The notes beneath the pieces were generated by a model that did not search any database, was not told where the DNA came from, and saw only the letters and a program-made list of their open reading frames with translations. Positions 43,041 to 51,389 of a stretch of 64,000 nucleotides of DNA are shown here, piece after piece. The position numbers and the translations under genes are program-made. Numbering within the stretch: position 1 is the stretch's first letter; every line of letters begins with the position of its first letter. Source of the stretch: Mycolicibacter sinensis (GTDB lineage: Bacteria > Actinomycetota > Actinomycetes > Mycobacteriales > Mycobacteriaceae); assembly GCF_001667375.1 (NCBI RefSeq), contig NZ_LZIN01000075.1, positions 186,001 through 250,000 of the forward strand, in the 5' to 3' direction.

Positions 43041-43480
43041 GCGTGCCAGCTCGGTTCAGCGCCGGGTCGGTACTGCCCGAACGACGTTTCGGGCCGCAGA
43101 CGCACACTGACATCGTTCGCTACCAGGGTGCCAGCGGTGACTTCAACCCGATCCATCACGATCTCGAATTCGCTCGATCGGCGGGAATGCCCGGAGTATT
43201 CAGCGTCGGAATGCTGCAAGCGGGCTATCTGGCCACCTACTGCGTGGACCTGCTCGGCCCCACCAGTGTCCGGCGGCTCGCGGTGCGGTTCGCCGAGCAG
43301 GTCTGGCCAGGTGACGAGCTGGTGTGTCGGGGCACTGTGACCGCGGTGACGTCCACCGACGACGGCGCCACCGCCGAGATCGATCTGACGATTTCGCGCG
43401 GTACCGGCGGGGTGGCCGTATCCGGTTCGGCCACGGTCCTTCTCGAGTCCAGCGCCGAACCTGAAAGGCCCACCGCATGA
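43037..43480 (+). CDS. MaoC-like hydratase with catalytic motif
   Basis: 147 residues. The hydratase-2 motif GASGDFNPIHHDLEFARSAGMPG carries the catalytic Asp and His. It is the active half of the presumed heterodimer with the previous protein. The position between a second MaoC gene and a DUF35 gene recalls the ChsH1/ChsH2 hydratase that feeds the Ltp2 aldolase in mycobacterial cholesterol side-chain degradation; here the parts are separate genes. Confidence 0.85.
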   Translation: MSVPARFSAGSVLPERRFGPQTHTDIVRYQGASGDFNPIHHDLEFARSAGMPGVFSVGMLQAGYLATYCVDLLGPTSVRRLAVRFAEQVWPGDELVCRGTVTAVTSTDDGATAEIDLTISRGTGGVAVSGSATVLLESSAEPERPTA

Positions 43481-43881
43481 CCGATCAAGTGATACCCGTC
43501 GTCAACTATCTGGTGCTCGGCGAGCGTCCTCATCTGGCGGGATTTCGCTGCGCCGACTGCGGGGCCGTCTACCTGCTACGCCGTTCGGCGTGTTCACGCT
43601 GCGGCGGAGCCGAACTCGGCGAGCGCGTCGACCTCGGCGACGTCGGGGTGGTGACAGCGGCAACAGTGGTTCATCGCGCCCCAGAAGGCGTGCAGACGCC
43701 GTTCGTCAGCGGCGTGGTGGCACTCGACGGTGGTGGCCATGTGCGGACCAACCTGACCGGTGCCGCCCAGGATCCGGTGGCGGCGGTCGGCCGGCGCGCG
43801 ACGATGCGCACCAGATCGATCGGAACCGACAGTCGCGGGGTGAAAGCGGTGTCGTATGAATTCGAGGTGCAGAAAGAATGA
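43477..43881 (+). CDS. DUF35 zinc-ribbon/OB-fold protein (thiolase partner)
   Basis: 134 residues. The N-terminal zinc ribbon has CADCGAVYLL and CSRCGG, followed by an OB-fold (GVVTAATVVHRAPEGVQTPF). DUF35 proteins bind acyl-CoA and dock onto thiolase-like partners, supporting thiolysis or retro-aldol cleavage. The adjacent thiolase gene overlaps by four bases. A second DUF35/thiolase pair is at 50937-52567. Confidence 0.85.
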   Translation: MTDQVIPVVNYLVLGERPHLAGFRCADCGAVYLLRRSACSRCGGAELGERVDLGDVGVVTAATVVHRAPEGVQTPFVSGVVALDGGGHVRTNLTGAAQDPVAAVGRRATMRTRSIGTDSRGVKAVSYEFEVQKE

Positions 43882-45077
43882 CAGACACCGTGTGGATCGT
43901 CGGTGCAGCCATGACCAAGTTCGGGCGATTCCCTGATGCTGACCTGGTCGACCTGGGAGCGAGCGCCGCTCGCAGTGCGCTCGCCGACAGTGGTACCACC
44001 ATTCATCAAATGCAGACGGTTGCCGTCGGTAATGTCTTCGAGGGGATTACCGGAGTAGGGCAGCGGATCATGCATCAGATCGGACAGACCGGCGCACCGG
44101 TCTACAACGTGTCCAACGCGTGTGCGACCGGCGCGACGGCGCTGCGCACGGCGTTGCTCGCGCTGCGTGCCGGCGAGGCCGACCTGGCGCTGGCCATCGG
44201 GTGTGAACAACTCGGCAAGCGCGGTCTGCTGGCCGCCGGCGAGGAGCCGCGTGGATCTGAGTTCAGTCGGCGCGGCCGGGATGGCGTCATCGTCGAGCCC
44301 GAGGGTGTGATCGGCAGCGCTCTGATGCCCTCGGTGTTCGCCGAGGCGGGCGTGGCCTACCTGGCCCGCAACTCCGAGGCCACGGTCGAGCACTTCTATA
44401 AGGTGGCGCAGAAGAATCACCTGAACTCCACGCTGAATCCCCTGGCCCAGTACCGCAAGGAGTTCAGCCTCGAGCAGATCGCCGGTGGCGATGTGATCGC
44501 CTATCCGAACACCGCCCTGATGTGTTCGCCCACCGGTGACGGCGCCGCGGCCGTGGTACTGGCCACCGATGCCGCTCTGAGCAAGCTGGACCCCGGCGTG
44601 CGCGATCGCGCGGTCAAGGTCAGCGCCTCGGTGTTGGTCAGCGATCCGTGGGTTGAGCAGGCCGAGGCATCGTGGGACGTGGACACCGTCACCCGGAACG
44701 CGGCGCGGCAGGCCTATGAGGTTGCCGGCATCGGGCCTGACGAACTGGACATGGTCGAGCTGCATGACTGCTTCGCCACTGCGGAGTTGGTGCATTACGA
44801 GAATCTGGGCCTGTGCGAACCGGGTGGCGCGGCGAGCTTCCTGGATTCAGGGGCACCGTGGCGCGGTGGTAAGACGCCTGTCAACATCTCCGGCGGGTTG
44901 TTGTCGAAGGGGCATCCGCTGGGCGCCACCGGTATTGCCGGGGTGTTCGAGGTAGTCACGCACCTGCGCGGTGAGGCCGGTGATCGGCAGATCGACGGCG
45001 CCAACGTCGGCTTGGCACACGTCCTTGGCCTGGGCAGTGCCTGCGCGGTGCACGTGCTCGAACGACGTGCGGGTTGA
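43878..45077 (+). CDS. SCP-x/lipid-transfer-type thiolase
   Basis: 399 residues. NVSNACATGATALR carries the usual thiolase nucleophile Cys at 82; ELHDCFATAELVHYENL and GGLLSKGHPLGATGIAGV carry the other active-site His residues. With an intact Cys it could be a true thiolase, but partnership with a DUF35 protein is also typical of the Ltp2-type retro-aldolases. It ends the operon 40141-45077 and would release acetyl- or propionyl-CoA from the substrate. Confidence 0.86.
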   Translation: MTDTVWIVGAAMTKFGRFPDADLVDLGASAARSALADSGTTIHQMQTVAVGNVFEGITGVGQRIMHQIGQTGAPVYNVSNACATGATALRTALLALRAGEADLALAIGCEQLGKRGLLAAGEEPRGSEFSRRGRDGVIVEPEGVIGSALMPSVFAEAGVAYLARNSEATVEHFYKVAQKNHLNSTLNPLAQYRKEFSLEQIAGGDVIAYPNTALMCSPTGDGAAAVVLATDAALSKLDPGVRDRAVKVSASVLVSDPWVEQAEASWDVDTVTRNAARQAYEVAGIGPDELDMVELHDCFATAELVHYENLGLCEPGGAASFLDSGAPWRGGKTPVNISGGLLSKGHPLGATGIAGVFEVVTHLRGEAGDRQIDGANVGLAHVLGLGSACAVHVLERRAG

Positions 45078-45130
45078 TCGTCCGGGTGGCCCTTCCGGGC
45101 GCGCCGATGCGATACTAGACTAGAAACAAC

Positions 45131-45141
45131 TAACCAGGTTA
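45131..45141. promoter_or_regulatory. regulon operator, copy 11 (core 45132-45140)
   Basis: TAACCAGGTTA followed by TATATTAGG; the right arm overlaps a TATAT-type -10 element. It lies 17 bases before the start codon of the amidohydrolase gene. Confidence 0.7.
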
Positions 45142-45157
45142 TATATTAGGAGCCTTC

Positions 45158-46318
45158 ATGCCGCTGCAGGATCACATGCAGTTGATCTCCGTCGATGACC
45201 ACCTCATCGAGCATCCGAGGGTCTGGTCGGATCGCTTACCGGCCAAGTACGCCGAGCTTGGCCCGCGGATCGTTGAGCTGCCCCGTTCCAAGGGTGGGCC
45301 GCCGAGTCAGGTCTGGGAGTACCAGGGCAAGACCTACCCCCAGATCGGCCTGAACGCCGTCGCGGGCAAGAAGCCCGAGGAGTACGGCATCGACCCGTCA
45401 CGGTTCGACGAGATGCTGCCGGGCTGCTACGACCCGGTGCAGCGGCTGGCCGACATGGACCTCGACGGGGTGGAGGCGGCGTTGTGCTTCCCGTCCTTCC
45501 CGCGGTTCGCCGGCACCGTGTTCCTGGAGGGCGAGGACCGCGATGTGGCGCTGGCCAGCGTGCAGGCGTTCAACGACTTCATCCTCGATGAGTGGTGTGC
45601 TGCGGCGCCGCACCGCTACATCCCGCTGGTGATCTTGCCCTTGTGGGATGTGCAGCTCTCGTTGGCCGAGGTGCATCGGACTTTCGCCAAGGGGGCCCGG
45701 ACCATCGCATTCCCGGAGAACCCGTACCCGCTGGGACTACCGTCGATCCACACCGATCACTGGGATCCGCTGTTCAGCGTCGCCGAGGAATATGACCTAC
45801 CGCTGTCCATGCACTTCGGCACCTCGGGCCAGTCTCCGAAGCCCTCGCCCGAAGGGCCCATGGCGGTCAGTATCACGCTGTTCGGCACCAACTCGATGTC
45901 CGCGTTGACCGATCTGCTGTTCTCGCCGGTGTTTCACCGTCACCCCAAGCTCAAGGTCGCGTTGTCCGAAGGCGGCATCGGTTGGGTGCCCTACATGCTC
46001 GAGCGCGCCGACTACGTGTGGGAACGGCATCGCTTCTACCAGAACGTCAATCAGGAGTACCGGCCGTCGGAGCTGTACTACAAGCACGTCTACTCGTGCT
46101 TCATCGACGATCGGCACGGGCTGGAGGCACGCGACAAGGTCGGCCTGGACAACATCCTGTGGGAGTGCGATTACCCGCACTCGGATTCCAACTGGCCCAA
46201 CAGTCGCAAGATCGCGCAGGAGGTCTTCGCCAAGGTACCCGACGAGGACGCGCACAAGATTGTCGAGCTCAACGCCCGTCGGCTGTTCAACTTCCCGCGG
46301 GTGGAGAACGCGAAGTAA
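45158..46318 (+). CDS. amidohydrolase-2 family protein
   Basis: 386 residues. The metal-binding start SVDDHLIEHPRVW is intact (D-x-H type of the mycobacterial group), with LPLSMHFGTSG for the central His, LKVALSEGGIGWVPYML and the late Asp in WECDYPHSDSNWP. The family includes ACMSD-like decarboxylases and hydrolases; in mycobacterial catabolic clusters the reaction is generally unknown. AGGAG lies well placed before the ATG. Its stop overlaps the next small gene (TAATG). Confidence 0.85.
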   Translation: MPLQDHMQLISVDDHLIEHPRVWSDRLPAKYAELGPRIVELPRSKGGPPSQVWEYQGKTYPQIGLNAVAGKKPEEYGIDPSRFDEMLPGCYDPVQRLADMDLDGVEAALCFPSFPRFAGTVFLEGEDRDVALASVQAFNDFILDEWCAAAPHRYIPLVILPLWDVQLSLAEVHRTFAKGARTIAFPENPYPLGLPSIHTDHWDPLFSVAEEYDLPLSMHFGTSGQSPKPSPEGPMAVSITLFGTNSMSALTDLLFSPVFHRHPKLKVALSEGGIGWVPYMLERADYVWERHRFYQNVNQEYRPSELYYKHVYSCFIDDRHGLEARDKVGLDNILWECDYPHSDSNWPNSRKIAQEVFAKVPDEDAHKIVELNARRLFNFPRVENAK

Positions 46319-46596
46319 TGAATCGTCAATCCCCGCAGCCCATTCCGCCCGAAGCGTCGCTCGGGGCATCGGACTGGGATGACGAGGACCTACTGACGGT
46401 TGCGGAGGCATCCGACCGGCTGGTTGACGAGATAGAAGCCTGCCGGGAGCGCATCCGACAGGCCGAAGAGGTGCTGGACGGCGCGGCTGACGACGCCGCG
46501 GCGGCGGCCGTCCTGGCGGCGGAACGCCAACGGTCCGACGACCTGATGCGCGCCGTAGAGCGCATAAAACACGCCCAGGCCAATGCCCCCCGCTGA
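46318..46596 (+). CDS. 92-residue acidic coiled-coil-like protein of unknown function
   Basis: The ATG overlaps the amidohydrolase stop by one base and the frame ends at 46596, overlapping the HAD start by 14 bases. The first 25 residues are Pro/Asp/Trp rich (SLGASDWDDEDLLTVAE), then a long amphipathic helix runs RLVDEIEACRERIRQAEEVL and AAERQRSDDLMRAVERIKHA. I do not recognise it. Coupling on both sides argues that it is a real gene; a protein-protein adaptor is one possibility. Confidence 0.65.
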   Translation: MNRQSPQPIPPEASLGASDWDDEDLLTVAEASDRLVDEIEACRERIRQAEEVLDGAADDAAAAAVLAAERQRSDDLMRAVERIKHAQANAPR

Positions 46597-47212
46597 GGCC
46601 GGCGGGATCTCCGCGGTCGTCTTCGACATGGGTGGGGTGCTGACGGTGGATCCGTTCGAGGCATGCCGGGTGTATGCCCGCGAACTCGGCATTCCGTCAG
46701 ACACCTTTGTCCATCAGCTGCGGGGGCCGGTGTTCGCCGAGGTGGAATGTGGGCTGCGCACGATTCGCGATTTCCTCAAGTTCGCTTGTCGGGACGTCTC
46801 CGAGCGCCTGGGGGTGGCCGTTGACATCCGGCACCTGGCCGATTGCCTGGCGGCCGGTCAGCGGGTGCGACCTGAGATGGTGACGCTGATCGGTGACCTG
46901 ACCGCCCGCGGGATCAAGGTCGGGGTGCTCACCAACAACGCCAAAGAGGCCGCTTCGTGGTGGCGAAGCGGTGTGCTGCCGGTGGAAAGCTTTACCGCCG
47001 TAGTGGATTCGTCCCAGGTTGGGCTCCGCAAGCCCGACCCGGCGATCTATGCGCTGACCGCCGAACGCATGGGATCCCGCGCGGAGGAGCTGCTGTACTT
47101 CGACGACCTGGACGAGAACGTGAACGGCGCAGTCTCGGCGGGGCTGGCGGGCGAGCTCTTCACCGACGCGGCTTCCTGTCGCGCCGTATGCGCCCAACGG
47201 GGGCTGATTTAG
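46583..47212 (+). CDS. HAD-superfamily hydrolase
   Basis: 209 residues. Motif I is VVFDMGGVLT with the nucleophile Asp (a Gly replaces the second Asp, as in many epoxide-hydrolase-N-like HADs), motif II VLTNNAKE, motif III RKPDPAIYALTAERMG and motif IV LYFDDLDENV. It is probably a phosphatase or a haloacid-type hydrolase. With the histidine phosphatase at 52564 it is one of two possible phosphatases flanking the F2-L2 pair, relevant if a phosphorylated intermediate exists. Confidence 0.83.
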   Translation: MPPAEAGGISAVVFDMGGVLTVDPFEACRVYARELGIPSDTFVHQLRGPVFAEVECGLRTIRDFLKFACRDVSERLGVAVDIRHLADCLAAGQRVRPEMVTLIGDLTARGIKVGVLTNNAKEAASWWRSGVLPVESFTAVVDSSQVGLRKPDPAIYALTAERMGSRAEELLYFDDLDENVNGAVSAGLAGELFTDAASCRAVCAQRGLI

Positions 47213-47243
47213 GGGTGCATGCTCGAGACCATCACCAAAATAA

Positions 47244-47258
47244 TATAACCAGGTTATA
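47244..47258. promoter_or_regulatory. regulon operator, copy 12 (perfect palindrome), F2-L2 operon
   Basis: TATAACCAGGTTATA, a perfect 15-base palindrome around a central A, 33 bases before the F2 start. The right arm continues as TATAGT, a -10-like element. It is the most consensus-like copy. Confidence 0.75.
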
Positions 47259-47291
47259 GTTACGTCGTTGAGCTGAGAGTGTGAAGGTGAT

Positions 47292-49919
47292 ATGTCAGGG
47301 CGAATTCTGGTAACGGGCGGCACCGGGGCGGCCGGCGCCGCCACCGTCAAATGGCTCAAGCGCATGGGTGCCGACGTCGTGGTCCTCGCGCGCCGCGCCC
47401 CCACGGTGCCCGTCGCCGGGGTGGAGTACGTCGCTGCCGACATCCAAGACGCCGAAGGCGTCTCGCGGGCGGTTGCCGGTTGCGATGCCATCGCGCACTT
47501 CGCCTGGACGGTGTCGGCCATGCAGAGCGCCGAGATCGCCGAAGGCATTGACATCGGCGGCACCACAAACCTGCTGCGGGCCATGGCCGACCATGACTGC
47601 CGTCGTATGGTGTTCGCCTCCTCGATTACCGTCTACGGCGGACATGCGGACCACCCGCAACCCTTTACTGAGGACGAAACACCCCGCCCAGCGGCCTCTT
47701 TCCACTACGAGAACAACAAAGTTCGCGCCGAGCAGATGATCCTCGATTCCGGTGTGGAGGCCGTCAACGTGCGTCCGACCGTGATCGTCGGCCGCTCGTC
47801 ATGGAGCGCACCAGCCAACATCTTCCGCCATCCGGTGGTCGTCACACCAGGTCGGGATGCCCGCATGCAACTGGTGCACGTCGACGACGTCGGTCGCTTC
47901 TGTGCGCTGGCCGCCTTGGGCGGACCCACCGGAACGGTGAACCTCAATGCCGATGACGCGCTGACCTTCACCGAGATGGCGCGCATCGTCGGACGGCCCG
48001 TGATCAACTCCGGCACGCGGTTCGCGCAATTGCTCGCCGGCCTGATCGGGCGGGCCGAAAACTTCAGCTCGGTACCCGATCTCATCGACTTGTTCCTGCA
48101 CTACCCGCTGGGTGATACCCGAAAGTTGCGAGAAGAATTCCGGTTCCGCTGTGCCTACAGCTCGGCCGATGCGGTCGCCGACATGACCGACTGGTCGTCG
48201 AGCACGTGGACGGTAGGGACTCGCTCGGTGCGCAAGCCGCTCCGCCTGGGGGTGCCGGCCGTGCATCCCCGCCACACCAGCGGTGCCGGCGGCAGTGTGA
48301 CGCGCATCGTGCCGCCGGAATACACCGGCGAATTCGACAATGTCACCGGCGATCCCGAACTGCCGGAGTGGAGTGCGGCCAATCTCTCGGAAGCCTTCCC
48401 CGGCCCGATGACGCCGTTCTCGCTCGGACTGGCGAATCGAATTCTGTTCAGCGGCGCCAACATGCTCGACCACCTGTTCCCGATGGACCGCGATCTGATC
48501 GCCACAGTAAGCACCAAGCAGGTCGGGACGATCGGCCACCGGCTGTACAACAACATGACGGTGATGAAACGGCTGGCAGGCGCCATCCCGGGGCAGACGC
48601 CGGAGAGCTTCGAGCTGCAGATGAACGGAACCCCGCTGCCCGAGGGCTACCAGGCGCCGCCGATGTCCCGGGCCGACCTACTGGCCGGTGTGCAGGCTGC
48701 GGTGAAGGGTGGGCCGCAGATCCTCGGTCTCGGCAGGGAAGTCGCCGACATGGAACGGCGGGCGCAGCGTCTTGTCGCAGACCGCCCGGATCTGACCGCG
48801 ATCAGCGATGAATTGTTGCTGTCGCGTCTGGAGTTGGTGTCCGACACGGTGGTACGTGCCTGGGACATCAACTTGATGAATACTTTCATGGTCAGCCTTC
48901 CGATGAACCTGATCGCCCGGCGCTACGGGGAACGTTCCGCTATGAATGTGCGTGCCGGAACGCAGAATCTGCGGAGTGCGGCACTGCTGCGCGGTGTACG
49001 GGAACTCGCTGATCTGGTGGCGCGGGACGACGGTCTGCGCCGATTGATCGCCGACAGTCCACGCGAGGTGGTGCTCGACAAACTCCGCAGTGATGCACCC
49101 GGATTCGCCACGAAATTCGACCGGCTGGTGGCCGACTGCGGGCACCGCGGCCCGGGCGAGACTGAACTGAGCAACGAAGTCTACGCCGATGCACCCGAAC
49201 TCTTGCTGCGATCGGTACTGGGCAGCATCCGCGGGGCCGAGACGCTTGCCGAGGAGGTCACGTCTGGATCACCGATGAGTCGGGCACTCACTCGGGTCGC
49301 GGTCAGTGCGATGGAGCGCCGGGAGAACGGGCGCGATGTCTGTATGAAGGTCACCTACGAGTTGCGCTTGGTACTGAGGGAATGGGGTCGCCGATTGGTG
49401 AATCGTGACATCCTGGATTCGGCCGACGACGTGCATTATCTGACTCTTGACGAAATCTATTACCCACCAGCAAGTTCCAAGGAGACAGTGGCTCGCCGGC
49501 GCGAGGAGCGTGAGCGGCTGGCGAAACTCGACTATCCGGTGCACTTCACCCAGCCGTGGGCACCCGACGATGCCGGTCTGGTCGACGACGCCGAGATGGT
49601 TACCGGTCAGGCGGTGTCGCCCGGCACCGCGCGGGGCATCGTGCGCATCCTGGCGCATCCCGACGACGACTTCGAACCCGGTGAGGTGCTGGTAACCAAC
49701 GTCACCGACACCGGCTGGACGCCATTCTTCGGCTGTGCCGCGGCCATCGTCACCAACGTCGGTGGCGCGATGTCCCACGCCGCGATCGTAGCCCGCGAGT
49801 TCGGTATCCCCGCCGTCGTCAACACCATGACCGCCACCCGGCAATTGCGGGACGGACAGTTGGTCGAGGTCGACGGTACCGCCGGAACAGTTCGCGTCAT
49901 CAATGCCAAAGTCAGCTGA
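47292..49919 (+). CDS. F2: SDR / rifampin-phosphotransferase-like / phosphohistidine swivel fusion
   Basis: 875 residues, same three-part architecture as F1. SDR part: ILVTGGTGAAGAATVK at 5-20 and Tyr-x3-Lys as YENNK. Middle part: AANLSEAFPGPMTPFS and CGHRGPGETELSNEVYAD, the diagnostic rifampin-phosphotransferase-like segment. C-terminal swivel: GGAMSHAAIVAREFGIP, with the phospho-accepting His at 829. No ATP-grasp domain is present. Preceded by the perfect operator and followed after 13 bases by L2; together they head a long coupled operon to 58021. Here F precedes L, the reverse of the other two modules. What it phosphorylates, or whether the SDR acts on the same substrate, is unknown. Confidence 0.85.
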   Translation: MSGRILVTGGTGAAGAATVKWLKRMGADVVVLARRAPTVPVAGVEYVAADIQDAEGVSRAVAGCDAIAHFAWTVSAMQSAEIAEGIDIGGTTNLLRAMADHDCRRMVFASSITVYGGHADHPQPFTEDETPRPAASFHYENNKVRAEQMILDSGVEAVNVRPTVIVGRSSWSAPANIFRHPVVVTPGRDARMQLVHVDDVGRFCALAALGGPTGTVNLNADDALTFTEMARIVGRPVINSGTRFAQLLAGLIGRAENFSSVPDLIDLFLHYPLGDTRKLREEFRFRCAYSSADAVADMTDWSSSTWTVGTRSVRKPLRLGVPAVHPRHTSGAGGSVTRIVPPEYTGEFDNVTGDPELPEWSAANLSEAFPGPMTPFSLGLANRILFSGANMLDHLFPMDRDLIATVSTKQVGTIGHRLYNNMTVMKRLAGAIPGQTPESFELQMNGTPLPEGYQAPPMSRADLLAGVQAAVKGGPQILGLGREVADMERRAQRLVADRPDLTAISDELLLSRLELVSDTVVRAWDINLMNTFMVSLPMNLIARRYGERSAMNVRAGTQNLRSAALLRGVRELADLVARDDGLRRLIADSPREVVLDKLRSDAPGFATKFDRLVADCGHRGPGETELSNEVYADAPELLLRSVLGSIRGAETLAEEVTSGSPMSRALTRVAVSAMERRENGRDVCMKVTYELRLVLREWGRRLVNRDILDSADDVHYLTLDEIYYPPASSKETVARRREERERLAKLDYPVHFTQPWAPDDAGLVDDAEMVTGQAVSPGTARGIVRILAHPDDDFEPGEVLVTNVTDTGWTPFFGCAAAIVTNVGGAMSHAAIVAREFGIPAVVNTMTATRQLRDGQLVEVDGTAGTVRVINAKVS

Positions 49920-49932
49920 GAGGAGCGAGAAC

Positions 49933-50940
49933 ATGTCAGAAAAAGGAGAATTCGGTCATCGAACCCTGGTCGGCACCTTTGAGCCCGTCGCGGCCGACGC
50001 TGACCCGACGCGCACCTACTTCGGGCTGTCCTTGTCATGCACGTGGTTCTATCTGAACTTCCGTGACGCAGAAGACAAGCTGTGTTTCGCCTACCGGACC
50101 GTCTTGGGCCTAGAGGGCACACTCCACTTCACCTGCAACGAATCTCGGGATGGCGCTCTGCGAAAGGTCGCCATGCCCGAAGGTCGCGAGTTCTTCCGGG
50201 GACCGGTCATTACCACCGTCGACGACGACACCTACCGGATGGCCAGCAAGCCGGCCGAATCCGGCTACGCCACCGGTCAGCCCTTCGAATTGGTGCGCAC
50301 CGGCACCGAACTGCGCTATCGCGAAGGAGAGGAGCTGCAGTTCAGCGGCCGCCGGATCGGTCCGGGCATGCAGGTGTACGTGCCCAGCGGCCCGACCCCG
50401 CTGCTCTACACCTCACTACAGCACCGGGTTTCCGGTACCGCTTTCGGTAAGTCCGGTGAAGGCTTCCTGTGGCTGGACCAGTGCTACCTTCCGCCCGGTG
50501 TCACCTGGCGCAACAGCGACTTCTTCAAGGGCGTCGAGCTGGCCTGGACGCCGTTCGGTACCGAGTACGCCGACGGGTCGATCGAGATGGGCCACATCTG
50601 CTACGGCGCCGACGGATTCAACTTCTCGCTGATCGCAACCGGCGATGGCGAGGTGCTGCACTGCACATCAGATGTCGCGGCACGCGACATCAAGTACAAG
50701 TCCGATACCTTTCCGGAACACATGTACTACGAGGTCGACGGCACCGACTGGGAGTGGTCCGCGGTCGACGACGGCGAACTGCCCGATCAGGCTTCCGGCC
50801 ACGACTTCTACCGCTCATCGGAGGGCTACCTGCGGCGTGCAGGGGAGACTCGCACGCCGGTGGTCTACCACTCGTACAACGAGTTCTTCCCACCGGCGAT
50901 CAAGGCCTGGGAATCGACCGGACGGATCATCGGCAGGTGA
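49933..50940 (+). CDS. L2: conserved beta-rich protein of unknown function
   Basis: 335 residues, paralogue of L1. The conserved central block reads FLWLDQCYLPPGVTWRN and then EYADGSIEMGHICYGADGF; the C-terminal Arg segment is LRRAGETRT before YHSYNEFFPP. Compared with the other copies it has Gln where they have His and Met where they have Trp. No signal peptide or membrane helix. GAGGAG precedes the ATG at 49933. The next gene overlaps its stop by four bases, so it is embedded in a catabolic operon. Confidence 0.75.
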   Translation: MSEKGEFGHRTLVGTFEPVAADADPTRTYFGLSLSCTWFYLNFRDAEDKLCFAYRTVLGLEGTLHFTCNESRDGALRKVAMPEGREFFRGPVITTVDDDTYRMASKPAESGYATGQPFELVRTGTELRYREGEELQFSGRRIGPGMQVYVPSGPTPLLYTSLQHRVSGTAFGKSGEGFLWLDQCYLPPGVTWRNSDFFKGVELAWTPFGTEYADGSIEMGHICYGADGFNFSLIATGDGEVLHCTSDVAARDIKYKSDTFPEHMYYEVDGTDWEWSAVDDGELPDQASGHDFYRSSEGYLRRAGETRTPVVYHSYNEFFPPAIKAWESTGRIIGR

Positions 50941-51389
50941 GTTCGGAAGATCAGAACCAGCACCGCACCGGAGTCGGTCCGCTGCTGCAGCCGGTACCCA
51001 CGCCCGACGAGATGGAGTTCTGGCGTTCGGGGGCGGACGGTCAACTACGCATGCAGCGCTGCGGCAGCTGCCGGCGCTGGCAGCATCCGCCGAATCCGGT
51101 TTGCTCGCACTGCCTCTCGCGTGAGGTGGACTTCGAGGCGGTCAGCGGGTATGGCACCGTGTACTCGGCGACCATCAACCACCAGCCCTGGCTGCCGCAC
51201 CTGATCGAGCCCTACGCGGTGATCGTCGTCGAACTCGACGAGCAATCGGGCCTGCGTTTCGTCAGCCGTATGGTCGCGATGCCGGTCGACCAGGTGGCCG
51301 TCGGCATGCGGGTGCGGGTGGTGTTCGAGCCTCTGGGCGACGGTCTGTACGCGCCGCTCTTCACCGCAGCGGAGGGAGTTCCGCGATGA
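50937..51389 (+). CDS. DUF35 zinc-ribbon/OB-fold protein (second copy)
   Basis: 150 residues from the GTG overlapping the L2 stop. Zinc ribbon CGSCRRWQHP and CSHC, then an OB-fold (GYGTVYSATINHQPWLPHL). It is the acyl-CoA-binding partner of the thiolase-like protein encoded next. The pair duplicates the module at 43477-45077 but without MaoC genes, suggesting a second carbon-carbon cleavage step on the same pathway. Confidence 0.84.
   Translation: MSSEDQNQHRTGVGPLLQPVPTPDEMEFWRSGADGQLRMQRCGSCRRWQHPPNPVCSHCLSREVDFEAVSGYGTVYSATINHQPWLPHLIEPYAVIVVELDEQSGLRFVSRMVAMPVDQVAVGMRVRVVFEPLGDGLYAPLFTAAEGVPR

Noticed and set aside
43671..44795. 374-codon minus-strand open frame opposite the thiolase gene
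   Set aside because: Antisense shadow; the plus strand encodes an intact thiolase.
47244..47258. Interpretation of the operator as a KstR or KstR2 site
   Set aside because: KstR sites have AAC-NN-GTT spacing and KstR2 sites have CAAG-NN-CTTG; the repeated element here is AACC-N-GGTT, one base different in spacing, so a different regulator is more likely.
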